Shown one piece after another: positions 1 through 10,490 of a DNA stretch of 64,000 nt (the first letter of the stretch is position 1; every line of letters starts with the position of its first letter). The DNA lies in assembly GCA_949152475.1 (NCBI GenBank), contig OX424563.1, positions 23,843,001-23,907,000 on the forward strand, in the 5' to 3' direction. The notes beneath the pieces were generated by a model that was given only the letters and a program-made list of their open reading frames with translations, searched no databases and was not told the origin of the DNA. This stretch comes from Terebella lapidaria. Its lineage: Eukaryota > Annelida > Polychaeta > Terebellida > Terebellidae. A program made the position numbers and the translations under genes.

Positions 1-3000
1 AGTCGTCTTGACCCAAGATACCCTCTAGACTAGTTTGTCTAGTGCCAGCAGCCCGAAATTGAGCTCCGTTTCGCTCTACGATGCACCGTTTCCGAGATAC
101 GGCCGAACAGGAAGTTATGAGTCGGCGAAAAAAAATTGACACCAGGTGTCGTCTCGACCCAAAATACCCACTAGACTAGTTTGTCTAGTGCCAGAAGGCC
201 GGAATTGAGCTCCGTTTCGCTCTATGACGCACCGTTTCCGAGATACGGCCCAACAGGAAGTGGTGAGTCGGCGGAAATAAATTCGAAACCAGGGGTCGTC
301 TCGACCCAAAATACCCCCTAGACTTGTTTGTCTAGTGCCAGAAGGCCGGAATTGAGCTCCGTTTCGCTCTACGACGCACCGTTTCCGAGATACTGGCAAA
401 CAGGAAGTTCCGAGTCGGCGAAAAAAAAATTGACACCAGGTGTCGTCTCGGCCCAAAATACCCACTAGACTAGTTTGTCTAGTGCCAGAAGGCCGGAATT
501 GAGCTCCGTTTCGCTCTACGACGCACCGTCTCCGAGATACGGTCGAACAGGAAGTGCCGAGTCGGCGAAAATAAATTCGACACCAGGTGTCGTCTTGACC
601 CATAATACCCACTAGACTAGTTTGTCTAGTGCCAGAAGTCCGGAATTGAGCTCCGTTTCGCTCTACGACGCACCGTTTCCGAGATACGGTCGAACAGGAA
701 GTGCCAAGTCGGCAAAAATAAATTCGACACCAGGGGTCGTCTCGACCCATAATACCCACTAGACTAGTTTGTCTAGTGCCAGAAGTCCGGAATTGAGCTC
801 CGTTTCGCTCTACGACGCACCGTTTCCGAGATACGGTCGAACAGGAAGTGCCGAGTCGGCGAAAATAAATTCGACACCAGGTGTCGTCTCGACCCAAAAT
901 ACCCACTAGACTAGTTTGTCTAGTGCCAGAAGGCCGGAATTGAGCTCCGTTTCACTCTACGACGCACCGTTTCCGAGATACGGCCCAACAGGAAGTGGTG
1001 AGTCGGCGGAAATAAATTCGAAACCAGGGGTCGTCTCGACCCAAAATACCCCCTAGACTTGTTTGTCTAGTGCCAGAAGGCCGGAATTGAGCTCCGTTTC
1101 GCTCTACGACGCACCGTTTCCGAGATACTGCCAAACAGGAAGTTCCGAGTCGGCGAAAAAAAAATTGACACCAGGTGTCGTCTCGACCCAAAATACCCAC
1201 TAGACTAGTTTGTCTAGTGCCAGAAGGCCGGAATTGAGCTCCGTTTCGCTCTACGACGCACCGTCTCCGAGATACGGTCGAACAGGAAGTGCCGAGTCGG
1301 CGAAAATAAATTCGACACCAGGTGTCGTCTTGACCCATAATACCCACTAGACTAGTTTGTCTAGTGCCAGAAGTCCGGAATTGAGCTCCGTTTCGCTCTG
1401 CGACGCACCGTTTCCGAGATACGGTCGAACAGGAAGTGCCAAGTCGGCAAAAATAAATTCGACACCAGGGGTCGTCTCGACCCATAATACCCACTAGACT
1501 AGTTTGTCTAGTGCCAGAAGTCCGGAATTGAGCTCCGTTTCGCTCTACGACGCACCGTTTCCGAGATACGGTCGAACAGGAAGTGCCGAGTCGGCGAAAA
1601 TAAATTCGACACCAGGGGTCGTCTCGACCCGAAATACCCCCTAGACTAGTTGTCTAGTGCCAGGAGGCCGTAATTGAGTTCCGTTTCGCTCTACGACGCA
1701 CCGTTTCCGAGATACGGTCGAACAGGAAGTGACGAGTCGGCGAAAATAAATTCGACACCAGGGGTCGTCTCGACCCATAATACCCACTAGACTAGTTTGT
1801 CTAGTGCCAGAAGTCGGAATTGAGCTCCGTTTCGCTCTACGACGCACCGTTTCCGAGATACGGTCGAACAGGAAGTGCCGAGTCGGCGAAAATAAATTCG
1901 ACACCAGGGGTCGTCTCGACCCAAAATACCCACTAGACTAGTTTGTCTAGTGCCAGAAGGCCGGAATTGAGCTCCGTTTCGCTCTACGACGCACCCTTTC
2001 CGAGATACGGCCCAACAGGAAGTGCCGAGTCGGCGAAAATAAATTCGACACCAGGGGTCGTCTCGACCCAAAATACCCCCTAGACTTGTTTGTCTAGTAC
2101 CAGAAGGCCGGAATTGAGCTCCGTTTCGCTCTACGACGCACCGTTTCCGAGATACGGCCAAACAGGAAGTTCCGAATCGGCGAAAAAAAAATTGACACCA
2201 GGTGTCGTCTCGACCCAAAATACCCACTAGACTAGTTTGTCTAGTGCCAGAAGGCCGGAATTGAGCTCCGTTTCGCTCTACGACGCACCGTCTCCGAGAT
2301 ACGGTCGAACAGGAAGTGCCGAGTCGGCGAAAATAAATTCGACACCAGGGGTCGTCTCGACCCATAATACCCACTAGACTAGTTTGTCTAGTGCCAGAAG
2401 TCCGGAATTGAGCTCCGTTTCGCTCTACGACGCACCGTTTCCGAGATACGGTCGAACAGGAAGTGTCGAGTCGGCGAAAAAATAAATTCGACACCGGGGG
2501 TCGTCTCGACCCAAAATACCCCCTAGACTAGTTGTCTAGTGCCAGGAGGCCGAAATTGAGCTCCGTTTCGCTCTACGACGCACCGTTTCCGAGATACGGC
2601 CGAACAGGAAGTGCCGAGTCGGCGAAAAAAAAATTCGACACCAGGGGTCGTTTCGACCCAAGATACACACTAGACTAGTTTGTCTAGTGCCAGGAGGCCG
2701 AAATTGAGCTCCGTTTCGCTCTACGACGCACCGTTTCCGAGATACGGCCGAACAGGAAGTGCCGAGTCGGCGAAAAAAAAATTCGACACCAGGGGACGTC
2801 TCGACCGAAGATACACACTAGACTAGTTTGTCTAGTACCAGGAGGCCGAAATTGAGCTCCGTTTCGCTCTACGACGTACCGTTTCCGAGATACGGCCGAA
2901 CAGGAAGTGCCGAGTCGGCGAAAAAAAAAATCGACACCAGGGGTCGTTTCGACCCAAGATACCCCCTAGACTAGTTTGTCTAGTGCCAGGAGGCCGAAAT

Positions 3001-3045
3001 TGAGCTCCGTTTCGCTCTACGACGCACCGTTTCCGAGATATGCAT
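1..3045 (-). repeat. 147-bp tandem repeat array, about 20.7 units
   Basis: The motif GAGCTCCGTTTCGCTC recurs at 61, 207, 354, 501, 648, 795, 942 and 1089, a step of 146-147 bp, and continues to about 3020. Each unit carries the dyad CTAGAC...GTCTAG around an ACTAGT core. Diagnostic variants (for example the AAGTGGTGAG and GACTTGTTTG monomers) repeat 735 bp apart, so part of the array is a five-monomer higher-order repeat. Because 147 is divisible by three, frames stay open across monomers and give repetitive 49-residue peptides. I read those as a by-product of unit length, not as genes. Confidence 0.93.
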
Positions 3046-3438
3046 GAAAGCCTCAAGGATGAATCAGCAAATATTCTTCCGAGCTCTAGGTCAAAGGTCG
3101 TTCGACGGAGTGATCCCAAAATCAATAGGGTTCTTCCTTGGTGGTATATGAACTCCCGTGCAGAGAATACTTGCCATTGCATGAATACTTTTTGAGTTAT
3201 CGATCGGAAACCAAGTCTCGAAATCAACCTTGATTTCATCCTCACGGACCTCACGGACCCCGGAGCCGCCTCCAAAACAATAGGGGTCTTCCATGTAATA
3301 TTTCTGACCAGTGGTGTAAATTTGGACAAGATCCGTTCAGGCGTTCCCGAGTTATTGATCGGAAACCAAAACGGCGGAAAGTAAAAAAAAAAGAAGAAAA
3401 AAAAAAAAAAAAAAAAAAAAAAACCAGACAAAACCATA
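3046..3438 (-). other. Unique 5' module of the Helentron-like element
   Basis: On the minus strand this aligns base by base, with scattered substitutions, to 51134-51500. Shared stretches include the phrases around GGTCCGTGAGGATGAAATCA, AACTCAAAAAGTAT and GAACCCTATTGATTTTGGGA. An A/T run at 3383-3423 matches the T-rich run after 51149 in the other copy. No convincing protein is encoded. It is the best probe for finding more copies, because it is not tandemly repeated. Confidence 0.7.
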
Positions 3439-3463
3439 AGGGCATTTCGGGACGAAATGCCCT

Positions 3464-4079
3464 AATGAGAGTCTTGATTCCATACTGCTGATAAGTCAAG
3501 AATATTATTGCCACAAAAAAACTCGCCGAGCCACAGTAGCATAACTACGAGAGCGAGATACAATAGTGCTGAGTGCTATTTCTAACATAATGTGTCAACT
3601 TCGAGTTTGAGCTCCCAACTCCAAGGATACAGAAATCATTCCTGAATGCTGACGATAGGTGTCCTATCAGAGAGCTCAAAAATCATTTGATATCAGTACA
3701 TATCAAATATACCACAAGGTGAGGTCCGCAGATGCTGAGAAGACTCGGACTGGCACTCAAGAAATACATTACAGGTATGTACGTGGCCTGAAAATAGCTT
3801 CAGGCAGAAAAAATAACCTACTTATCGACCCATAGTTTTTGAGAGCATGATACCCTAAACACACCGTTTTTTGTTTGTCCTAACTGATTTATATACACGG
3901 TTCCTCAAGTTTTAGGGCCCTCCTCATTGAAATTGGTGGATAATAAACATATTCACCGCGGAGACGTTTCAAATAATATCGGAACATTAGTTTCCCTAGA
4001 TTTATTATGAGTTTCTCATATGAAGCTATAGACAGGAAACGCTTGGAGACTTGGTATTTGGCTTTTTTTATGCCAGACA
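3464..4079. other. Intergenic, nothing recognised
   Basis: AT-rich sequence with short open frames only. No repeat shared with the rest of the window was seen here. Confidence 0.5.
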
Positions 4080-4260
4080 GGCTACACATTTTACTTCTTG
4101 ATCAATTGATCTGACAATGATTTGAACGGAAAGTCTTTATAATGTCACAGTTCATGATTGTTCAAATACTAACAATCACCTCGGTCTGAAAACCAGGAGT
4201 ATCCAACTGCTTCAACTTGAGGCATAATTTGAAAATTGTGCCAGGATAAATATCAGTTCA
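4080..4260 (+). repeat. Dispersed repeat family A, copy 1 (partial, diverged)
   Basis: The phrase order is a lost 'gacaggg' box, CAATTGATYTGRCAAT, TCACAGTT, CAAATA-TAACAATCACC and then GGTCTGAAA-CCAGG. It is shared with 7150-7330, 30510-30725, 35740-35950 and 48400-48640, all in the same orientation. No coding capacity and no clear ends; the function and class of the family are unknown. Confidence 0.6.
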
Positions 4261-5565
4261 GTACAAACGTTATTGAGGGTGAATATCTTAGCAATATTTG
4301 ATATAGCGATTTGCATGATATCCTCAATTATTTGTCCAGCAATAAACTTACATATATAGTGATATATTGCTTATTCAATGTAGAATAGAACAGAACAGAA
4401 ATTGTGATATCCTTGGAACGGTTATCACTAAAAACAATATGAAATTGATACCCAAGTAAAAAATACTCCGAGTGAACAAAATCAAGTAAGTGTCCTATGG
4501 TGATAAATCTGATGTACAATAAAAGTGTTTATCACACTCACCAACACCACGTGCATGAAGACACTAATGTGAGAAATGCATACCATTCGACGCTCGTGTT
4601 TGTATTGTGTAATTGATCACTACACATATAATAACCATGATATAAACGCTATTGAATGACCACACAGGAATAACCTCGATCTCATGAATGACGCATTCTG
4701 AACTTCCAATTCGAATTAAATGACATCACAGGAAAAGCTATTGCATTCCTTGTTGTTCTAAAAGTACTGCATCGTGTTCGACACAGTTATATGTGCGTAT
4801 TGGAAACTAAACTTTGCGGTAGAAAAATATATGAAAAACGGTAGAGAAACATGCAAAATCTGGCGCAATGTCAATATTGAAATGGATCAGTGTGAAATCA
4901 GGCTGAATGGAAGTAATTGAGGCTAATGTAATGAGCAACCATGCCTAGGAGAGTCACCAGACTGATCGAGCCCACACCCATAAAATCTTTGCCGTTTCAG
5001 CGATAAACTGAATTTTACTAATCCATAAGAAATGGTGGGCATGGGTAACATAGTCTTTAATATTCACTTTTGTTATTCATCGTGATTCAAAAGTGAATCA
5101 TTTTATTCACTTGTATGTAACATAACTAGTGTTTCATAAAAAAAAAATCCAAGAAGAATAGGTCAAATCACACTACCGTTAAAATTTTGTATCATATCAC
5201 CCGAAAACTAAGAAAAAATTAATTAAGTTGTAGTTGTGTTTGTTCCATTCCGCCTGAGGACATCGATATAAACGGGAAACAATACATAAGAGTCCATCTA
5301 CCTATTCGCTACAGTCATACATGTTGTAAACAGCTACCTATTCATGTGCTCAGTCTTTATACTACTATACGCATATGGTTGGCATGCGATGAAAACTAGA
5401 CGCTTCCGGTCGCCTACGACCGCTTGGGTGTATCCCCCGTAGCCCTATCATCCCTGTTGCCCCAAATATATCACTGATGTACATTGTGAGTGTGAAACCT
5501 TTCAAGCTTATTGAAGGTCGAATTCAAGATCACCACTAAAATCACTGCATACGAATTTCCATTTC
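4261..5565. other. Intergenic, nothing recognised
   Basis: AT-rich DNA with no frame above about 65 codons that resembles a protein. I see no shared repeat and no convincing regulatory cluster. Confidence 0.5.
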
Positions 5566-6045
5566 GACATGTTCGATAAAATAACGAAATTACAGCCAGA
5601 TAAAAGTTTTCACCTAAAGTTATACTTCAACTCAGAATATTTGACAAACTTGGTTCTAAGTTGAAATTCAAGCAAAAGTTGACAAAAACTGCATTTCAAG
5701 ATGACTAAATTGGAGCCAGATCGAACTTTTCACCATAAGTTATATTTCAACTCATACTATATGCCAAACTTGGTTCCAAGTTGAAATTCAAAGTAAAAGG
5801 TGACCAAAACTACATTTCAAGATGACGAAATAGGAGCCAGATCAAATTTTTCACCATAATTTAAATTTTAATTTATAATAATTATGTGCCAAACTTGGTT
5901 TCAAGCTGAAATTCAAGTAAAAGTTTACCAAAACTGCATTTCACGATGACGAAATTGGAGCCAGATCGATTTTTTCACCATAAATTATATTTTAATTCAT
6001 AATATGTGCCAAACTTGGTTTCAAGTTGAAATTCAAAGTAAAAAT
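5566..6045 (+). repeat. About 120-bp tandem repeat, roughly four units
   Basis: The box GCCAGAT occurs at about 5595, 5715, 5836 and 5959, a step of 120-124 bp. Each unit also holds CCAAACTTGGTT, AAGTTGAAATTCAA and a TGACNAAA box. Units differ by roughly 10-15 percent by eye. There is no open frame across the array. Confidence 0.85.
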
Positions 6046-6480
6046 TGACTTTAATGGTAAAAATAATGTTAACTTATCCAGTTACACCCAGGAAATCTCT
6101 ACTGGACAAAACTTTTAAATTGTTGAGCTCAATAATAAATGTTTCTTGTCTTAACTATTTTTCTTGAGGTCAATAATAGACTTAACTAGTAAAAATGATG
6201 TTAACTTATTCGGCTACAGCCATGAAATCTCTACTGCACAGAAGCTTTACCTTGTTGTGCCCAATAATAAATGTTTCTTGTCTTAACTATTTTTATTGTG
6301 GTCAATAATAGACTTAACTAGTGAAAATAATGTTAACTTATTTGGTTACACCTGTGAAATCTCTACTGGACAAAACCTTTACCTTGTTGAGCTCAATAAT
6401 AAATGTTTCTCATTTTAACTATTTTTATTGTGGTCAATAATAGACTTAACTAGTAAAACCAATGTTAACTTATTCAGTAA
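6046..6480 (+). repeat. 132-bp tandem repeat, about 3.3 units
   Basis: GTTAACTTAT starts at 6068, 6200, 6332 and 6464, exactly 132 bp apart. Each unit also carries GAAATCTCTACTG, CAATAATAAATGTTTC and GTCAATAATAGACTTAAC. It abuts the 120-bp array without a spacer but shares no sequence with it. Confidence 0.88.
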
Positions 6481-6802
6481 TATTGTTCTGTTTTCACCAA
6501 AAACATCAGTTCTGTATTCTGAACAAGAATCCAGTGCAATTTGCTTTCATAGTACAGGTTATTGGAGTGATCACACATGTCAAAGTAGGCATTTTAATTG
6601 TTGTAATAAGTTAACCTCTCAAACTTATTAATATTTATTCGATCATTCTGAAAAACAATAGGTTTCGTGTGATGGTCTTTCTCATTGAGCCTGTGCGATT
6701 TCATCATCATTCATTGAAAACTCCCACCCGTAGAGCGTTCACAACCCATGTGTTTTAAACAGGCTAATTTGAGCACAAAATGTTACGCCAATCGGCTATT
6801 TT

Positions 6803-6818
6803 GGTTGCTATGGCAACC
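6803..6818 (+). promoter_or_regulatory. RFX X-box-like palindrome
   Basis: GTTGCTATGGCAAC at 6804-6817 fits the X-box consensus RYYNYY-WW-RRNRAC at every position and is flanked by one more G/C pair. No adjacent ciliary or other gene is recognisable, so this is only a sequence match; it may be part of an unrecognised repeat. Confidence 0.3.
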
Positions 6819-6919
6819 ATAATCGATAGGTGTTGAGATCTCACCATAAGTAATGTCCATATAAAATATTATCAAAATCGGTTCAGATTTGTAAGCTGTA
6901 GCGCGTTCACAAGAAAGTG

Positions 6920-6997
6920 TCTGCGGACGCGGACGCGGCGGCGGCGGCGCGACGATCGTAAATCCATAGTATCCGCCGAACTTTGTTCGGGGGATAC
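6920..6997. repeat. GC-rich tract followed by a hairpin
   Basis: A short CGG/CGC-rich stretch (about 6920-6952) in otherwise AT-rich DNA is followed by an inverted repeat at 6969-6997 (arms GTATCCGCCGAAC and GTTCGGGGGATAC, one mismatch, 3-base loop). This looks like the end of an unidentified MITE; the partner end was not located. Confidence 0.4.
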
Positions 6998-7149
6998 AAT
7001 TAATAGAATGTCCACGTCAATTGTGTACCTGGGTTCGTGTACCAAGAACAAGTTTGCTGGATGTGTAATGTGTTTGTCCACTGAAGCATCATACATCAAA
7101 TACCAAGGACAAAGATAAATTGGATGTATTAATGAAGACTATGTGTTCG

Positions 7150-7330
7150 ACATCCTGATGACAGACAGGTCACACTATTGACTCCAGCAAACATTTACCC
7201 ATTCGACAATAGACTCCATCGAAAGTTCTCTACATGTTGAGAGTAACTGATTGGTCCAATATTTACAATCACCGCGGTCTGAAAGCCAGGATATGTTTAG
7301 TTGCTCCAGCAACTTGACAAGTGATTTCTG
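7150..7330 (+). repeat. Dispersed repeat family A, copy 2
   Basis: Shows the family order GACAGACAGG, CAAACATTTACCCATTCGACAATA, TCCAATATTTACAATCACC, GGTCTGAAAGCCAGG. It is more diverged than the copies at 35740 and 48400, so it is probably an old copy. Confidence 0.6.
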
Positions 7331-7650
7331 CTTTGATCAATAGATTTGCAGACAATCTGATTAACATGGGATCCGTGATACAGCATGATCTGATATCAGA
7401 TTTCGGTATGTCAATGTTCGGGTTTAAAACATTTACTGCTACAGAAACCGTTTTAACGGGATGTGTGTACGAAACGATATGGACTTTATCTTGAAAATTA
7501 TATTCGGTTGACAAATGAGAAATCTACACAATATTAATACACAATCCACCCCATATCGAATACGTAGGCCTATGGTTGATGTGTACCATACATTCCTTGA
7601 ATTGTTCGTAATGAACACTCCAGTGTACTGACATCAATAAGGCGATCGGC

Positions 7651-8664
7651 TTGTATGCCAGATGGTTTGGCATACAGGAGTTTTGCCACACAAGAAAGGA
7701 AACATGTGAACAGAACGTCTTGTTTGAAACAATAGTTTGTCCTTTACCAAAGTTTGCAATGCAGACACTGCTGATATTTCTGCTGATTTCCCTAAAACTC
7801 AGAGACATCATTCACAGTGAATCTAACACACCACTAACGAAGAACTCAACTTCAACAATCGACGACCTTTTAGGGAACTTTCTCTTGAGAACTGACGATA
7901 ACAAGACCGAGAAGTTAGAGGTTCCTCTATTATCGCCCACAGCGGCCTTGGCAACCGGCAGGGGGCGCTCGGCGACTTTGGCAATTGCCAGGGGGCGCGC
8001 TTCCTCGTTGAACAAACTCCTAGCAACAGCCCTCCTTTGTTGTGGAGACGTGGAAACCAACCCTGGACCACAACAAAAACGACGTCCGAAGTTCCCCTGC
8101 TCAGTCTGTGAAAGAGGCGTCACCACACGTAGCAAGGCAGTTAGCTGCGACGTTTGCGAACAATGGACCCATGTAAAGTGCACCGGCTCGATCACAGTCG
8201 ATCAATACAACAAAATGATGGCCCTGCAGACAGACGACAGTGAGTGTTTTACATATTACTGCCCTAAATGTGAATTTAACGAACTCCCCTTTTCTCAAAC
8301 CGAGCTAGGATTTGAGCCCGATGACGATATACCCAGTGTCCCAGATTACTCCTTCACCGATGATGACAGTCGCTTTCTATGCTTTCAGCAGAAGGGCGTC
8401 CATCTCGTTCACGTTAATATCCGTTCGCTCCGCAACAAAACTCGAGAACTCGCCCAGCTAGCAGACTCAACAAAGGCAAGCATTCTGACTGTGACAGAGA
8501 CATGGCTGGACTCCTCCGTAACTGATGATGAAGTCTCTCTCCCTGGATTCAACCTAGTACGAAATTACCGCGGTGGAGGCGTATGCCTGTACATAAAGAA
8601 CTCTCTAATCTTCAACTCGAGACCTGATCTTCATTCGAATTTATACAGAGTCACTATGGATTGA
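7651..8664 (+). pseudogene. LINE ORF 5' part: hydrophobic leader, 2A peptide, PHD finger, start of endonuclease
   Basis: 337 codons. Residues 37-48 (MQTLLIFLLISL) form a hydrophobic stretch that would be N-terminal if Met37 (7759) is the true start. Residues 130-140 are CCGDVETNPGP, a complete 2A motif. From about residue 149 comes a C4HC3 PHD finger (CSVC, CDVC, HVKC, CPKC). The endonuclease begins at about residue 251 (HVNIRSLRNK) and includes the TETWL motif. The frame is lost just before VYRPPN, so the ORF ends early. 2A peptides cause ribosome skipping between Gly and Pro and would release the leader from the PHD-EN-RT protein. Confidence 0.85.
8038..8070 (+). other. 2A ribosome-skipping motif
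   Basis: Encodes CCGDVETNPGP, matching D-V/I-E-x-N-P-G|P. The separation would fall between Gly139 and Pro140. The preceding residues (LNKLLATALL) are the hydrophobic/helical run usual for active 2As. 2A motifs at the N-terminus of LINE ORFs are known from sea urchin and other marine invertebrates. Copy B is truncated before this point, so this is the only 2A in the window. Confidence 0.88.
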
Positions 8665-8700
8665 ACTACTGCTCAAAAAGACCAAGCATATCCTGATTGG

Positions 8701-9303
8701 ATGTGTGTACCGCCCCCCCCCCCCAACCAATCAAACCTTTTGGACAATTTCTCTGTAACTTTGTCACAAATTCTTGCTAATAATGAAACTGTCAATATGG
8801 GTGATATGAATATTGATGTTGCCAATCAAAATGACCATTGTTCCATGTTAAAAAGGTATAATGAACTTCTAATATCTAACGGTCTATCACAATTGATATG
8901 TGAACCAACTAGAGTTACTCCTAGTACCTCAAGTCTACTTGATCATGTATCAGTATCGAAATCTGATAAAATCTCTCAATTTGGAACCATCCCTATTGGT
9001 TTCAGTGATCACAATCTAACAAACTGCACTAGGAAAATTGTACGTTGTAGGGAGAATATTCAGAAAATCATAAACACTCGATGTATGAAAAATTACTGTA
9101 AACAGGTTTTGTTAGACCGTATCCAAGAAGCTAACTCGGAAACTGTCACCAGCTGTAATGATACAAACACCGCATGGTTAAACTTCAAGACAATCCTCAG
9201 TACAATTATTGAAAGTGTAGCCCCGAAAAGGCAAAGAAAAGTAAAAACTCAAACAGAACCATGGGTATCGTCTGAAATCCTAGACACCATTAACAATGAA
9301 TAA
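8701..9303 (+). pseudogene. LINE endonuclease, middle and C-terminal part (copy A)
   Basis: Continues the APE-type nuclease: a GDMNID metal-site motif, a region reading EPTRVT...SLLDHV and the catalytic SDH motif (FSDHNL). The nominal Met start is not real; the natural frame runs in from IGCVYRPPNQSNL and is disrupted by the 12-C run. Ends at a stop next to a short duplicated AATGAAT, where the frame moves to the next piece. Confidence 0.8.
8713..8724 (+). repeat. C12 homopolymer in the endonuclease coding region
   Basis: The expected coding is VYR-PP-NQS. The run is 12 C in both LINE copies (also 12481-12492), two bases out of frame, so the slippage pre-dates the duplication. The upstream boundary of the tandem duplication lies only 17 bp away. 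Confidence 0.85.
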
Positions 9304-9673
9304 TGAACGTGACAAATTCCTCAAACTCTTCCATAAAACTAAGGATGTAACAACTCACCGGAAATTCTGTGCACTTCGAAACAAAGTTCAACGGTTGGTA
9401 ATATCAGCCAAAGCTGATCATATCTCTGAGCAAATAGAACTGAATAAAAACAACAGCAAAGGACTGTGGAAATCACTGAAATCACTTGGTTATAACAATG
9501 AGAGGAAAGCTAAGGAGTCAGTTGTACTGAACGTAAATGGCGAAATTTGCTATGATCCAATAACAGTTGCTGGCTATATAAACAACTTTTTTGTAACAGT
9601 AGCTCAAAACCTGGTAGACAAACTACCTGTCTTAGACGATTTTATACAGCACTTTCTCCGAGTATTGTATTAA
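9296..9673 (+). pseudogene. LINE linker between endonuclease and RT (copy A)
   Basis: Basic linker (RDKFLKLFHKTKD, then KADHISEQI...KGLWKSLKSLGY) of the type found between EN and RT in CR1/L2-like LINEs. The matching segment in copy B is 13064-13285, where a TAG at 13282 ends the frame earlier. Downstream, 9674-10066 codes for the N-terminal part of RT in interrupted frames (for example NYRPVSILTS near 9920). Confidence 0.75.
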
Positions 9674-10066
9674 CTTCTATAGAAACCTTGGTATACAACC
9701 TGGCATGTATCAGCTCAAATGTGTCTCTGCTGACTTTATCATGAATGAACTTAAATCTCTTGAAGTTGGCCCTAAATTCCTCAGTGATGGTGCCGAAAGG
9801 CTTTGCCCATTTGTAACTCACCTTATCAACCTGTCAATTAAAAATCGTGTCGTACGAGACTGTACTAAAAGGCTGTAGTCACACATCTGTTTAAGAGAAA
9901 TAGCAAACTGGAAGTAGGAAACTATAGACCGGTTAGCATTCTCACATCAATGTCTAAGATTTTGGAAAAATTCGTTCATCATCAGGTAGAACTCTTCTGT
10001 TAATCTCATAGTGTTATCTATCCATTTCAGTCAGGGTTCAGAGGTCATTACTCCACTGATACATGT

Positions 10067-10474
10067 TTGATCCACCTACACGATCACATTCGTAGTGAAG
10101 TCAGTTTAGGTAAATTTGTGGGCATGGCCCTTCTCGATGTTCAAAAGGCGTTCGACAGTGTCGATCACACAATGCTTTGTGAAAAAATCCGCCTTGCGGC
10201 CATTGATCCGGAATGGTTCAAATCTTATCTGTCCAATCGTAAACAGTGTGTATCAGGTAACAACAACTCCTCATCTGAACAGGTTATTAAATCAGGTGTG
10301 CCCCGAGGCAGTATACTGGGTCCATGGTGTTACCTAATATATTCCAATGATATGTCAGCATGTACCTCATGTAAAATGGTCATGTATGCTGATGATACTG
10401 TACTTCTTGTCAGTCATTGTATCCCAAACTTTAAGCCACGAACTATCTCGATGTTTCCACTGGCTTACAAATAA
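10067..10474 (+). pseudogene. LINE reverse transcriptase palm/fingers (copy A)
   Basis: Contains RT motif A (LLDVQKAFDSVDH), motif B (SGVPRGSILGP) and motif C (MYADDTVLLV). The frame is lost about 20 codons after YADD through a 14-bp deletion compared with copy B. The TAA at about 10013 in the N-terminal part is also specific to this copy. Confidence 0.88.
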
Positions 10475-10490
10475 TCGGTTGTCTATGAAT

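Larger units (their letters stand above)
1..3463 (-). mobile_element. Helentron/HINE-like non-autonomous element, 3' end off the left edge
   Basis: Read on the minus strand, the element starts at 3463 with a perfect hairpin (11-bp arms AGGGCATTTCG, 3439-3463). It continues through a unique module of about 390 bp (3046-3438, including a long A/T homopolymer at 3383-3423) and then enters a 147-bp tandem array that runs off the window. The same order of hairpin, module and 147-bp array recurs in the opposite orientation at 51110-52490, so this is one mobile family. A hairpin end plus a core of roughly 150-bp repeats resembles pearl/HINE/DINE-type Helentron derivatives. No Rep/helicase is encoded. 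The family assignment is inference. Confidence 0.6.

Noticed and set aside
115-2494. Long minus-strand open frames giving a 49-residue repeated peptide
   Set aside because: The unit is 147 bp, a multiple of three, so frames stay open by arithmetic. Stops and frame changes appear whenever a monomer varies in length, and the opposite-strand relative at 51501-52410 does not keep the peptide.
3383-3423. Poly(A) tail of a processed retrocopy
   Set aside because: The A-run is internal to the Helentron-like module, and the second copy has a T-rich run at the same place.
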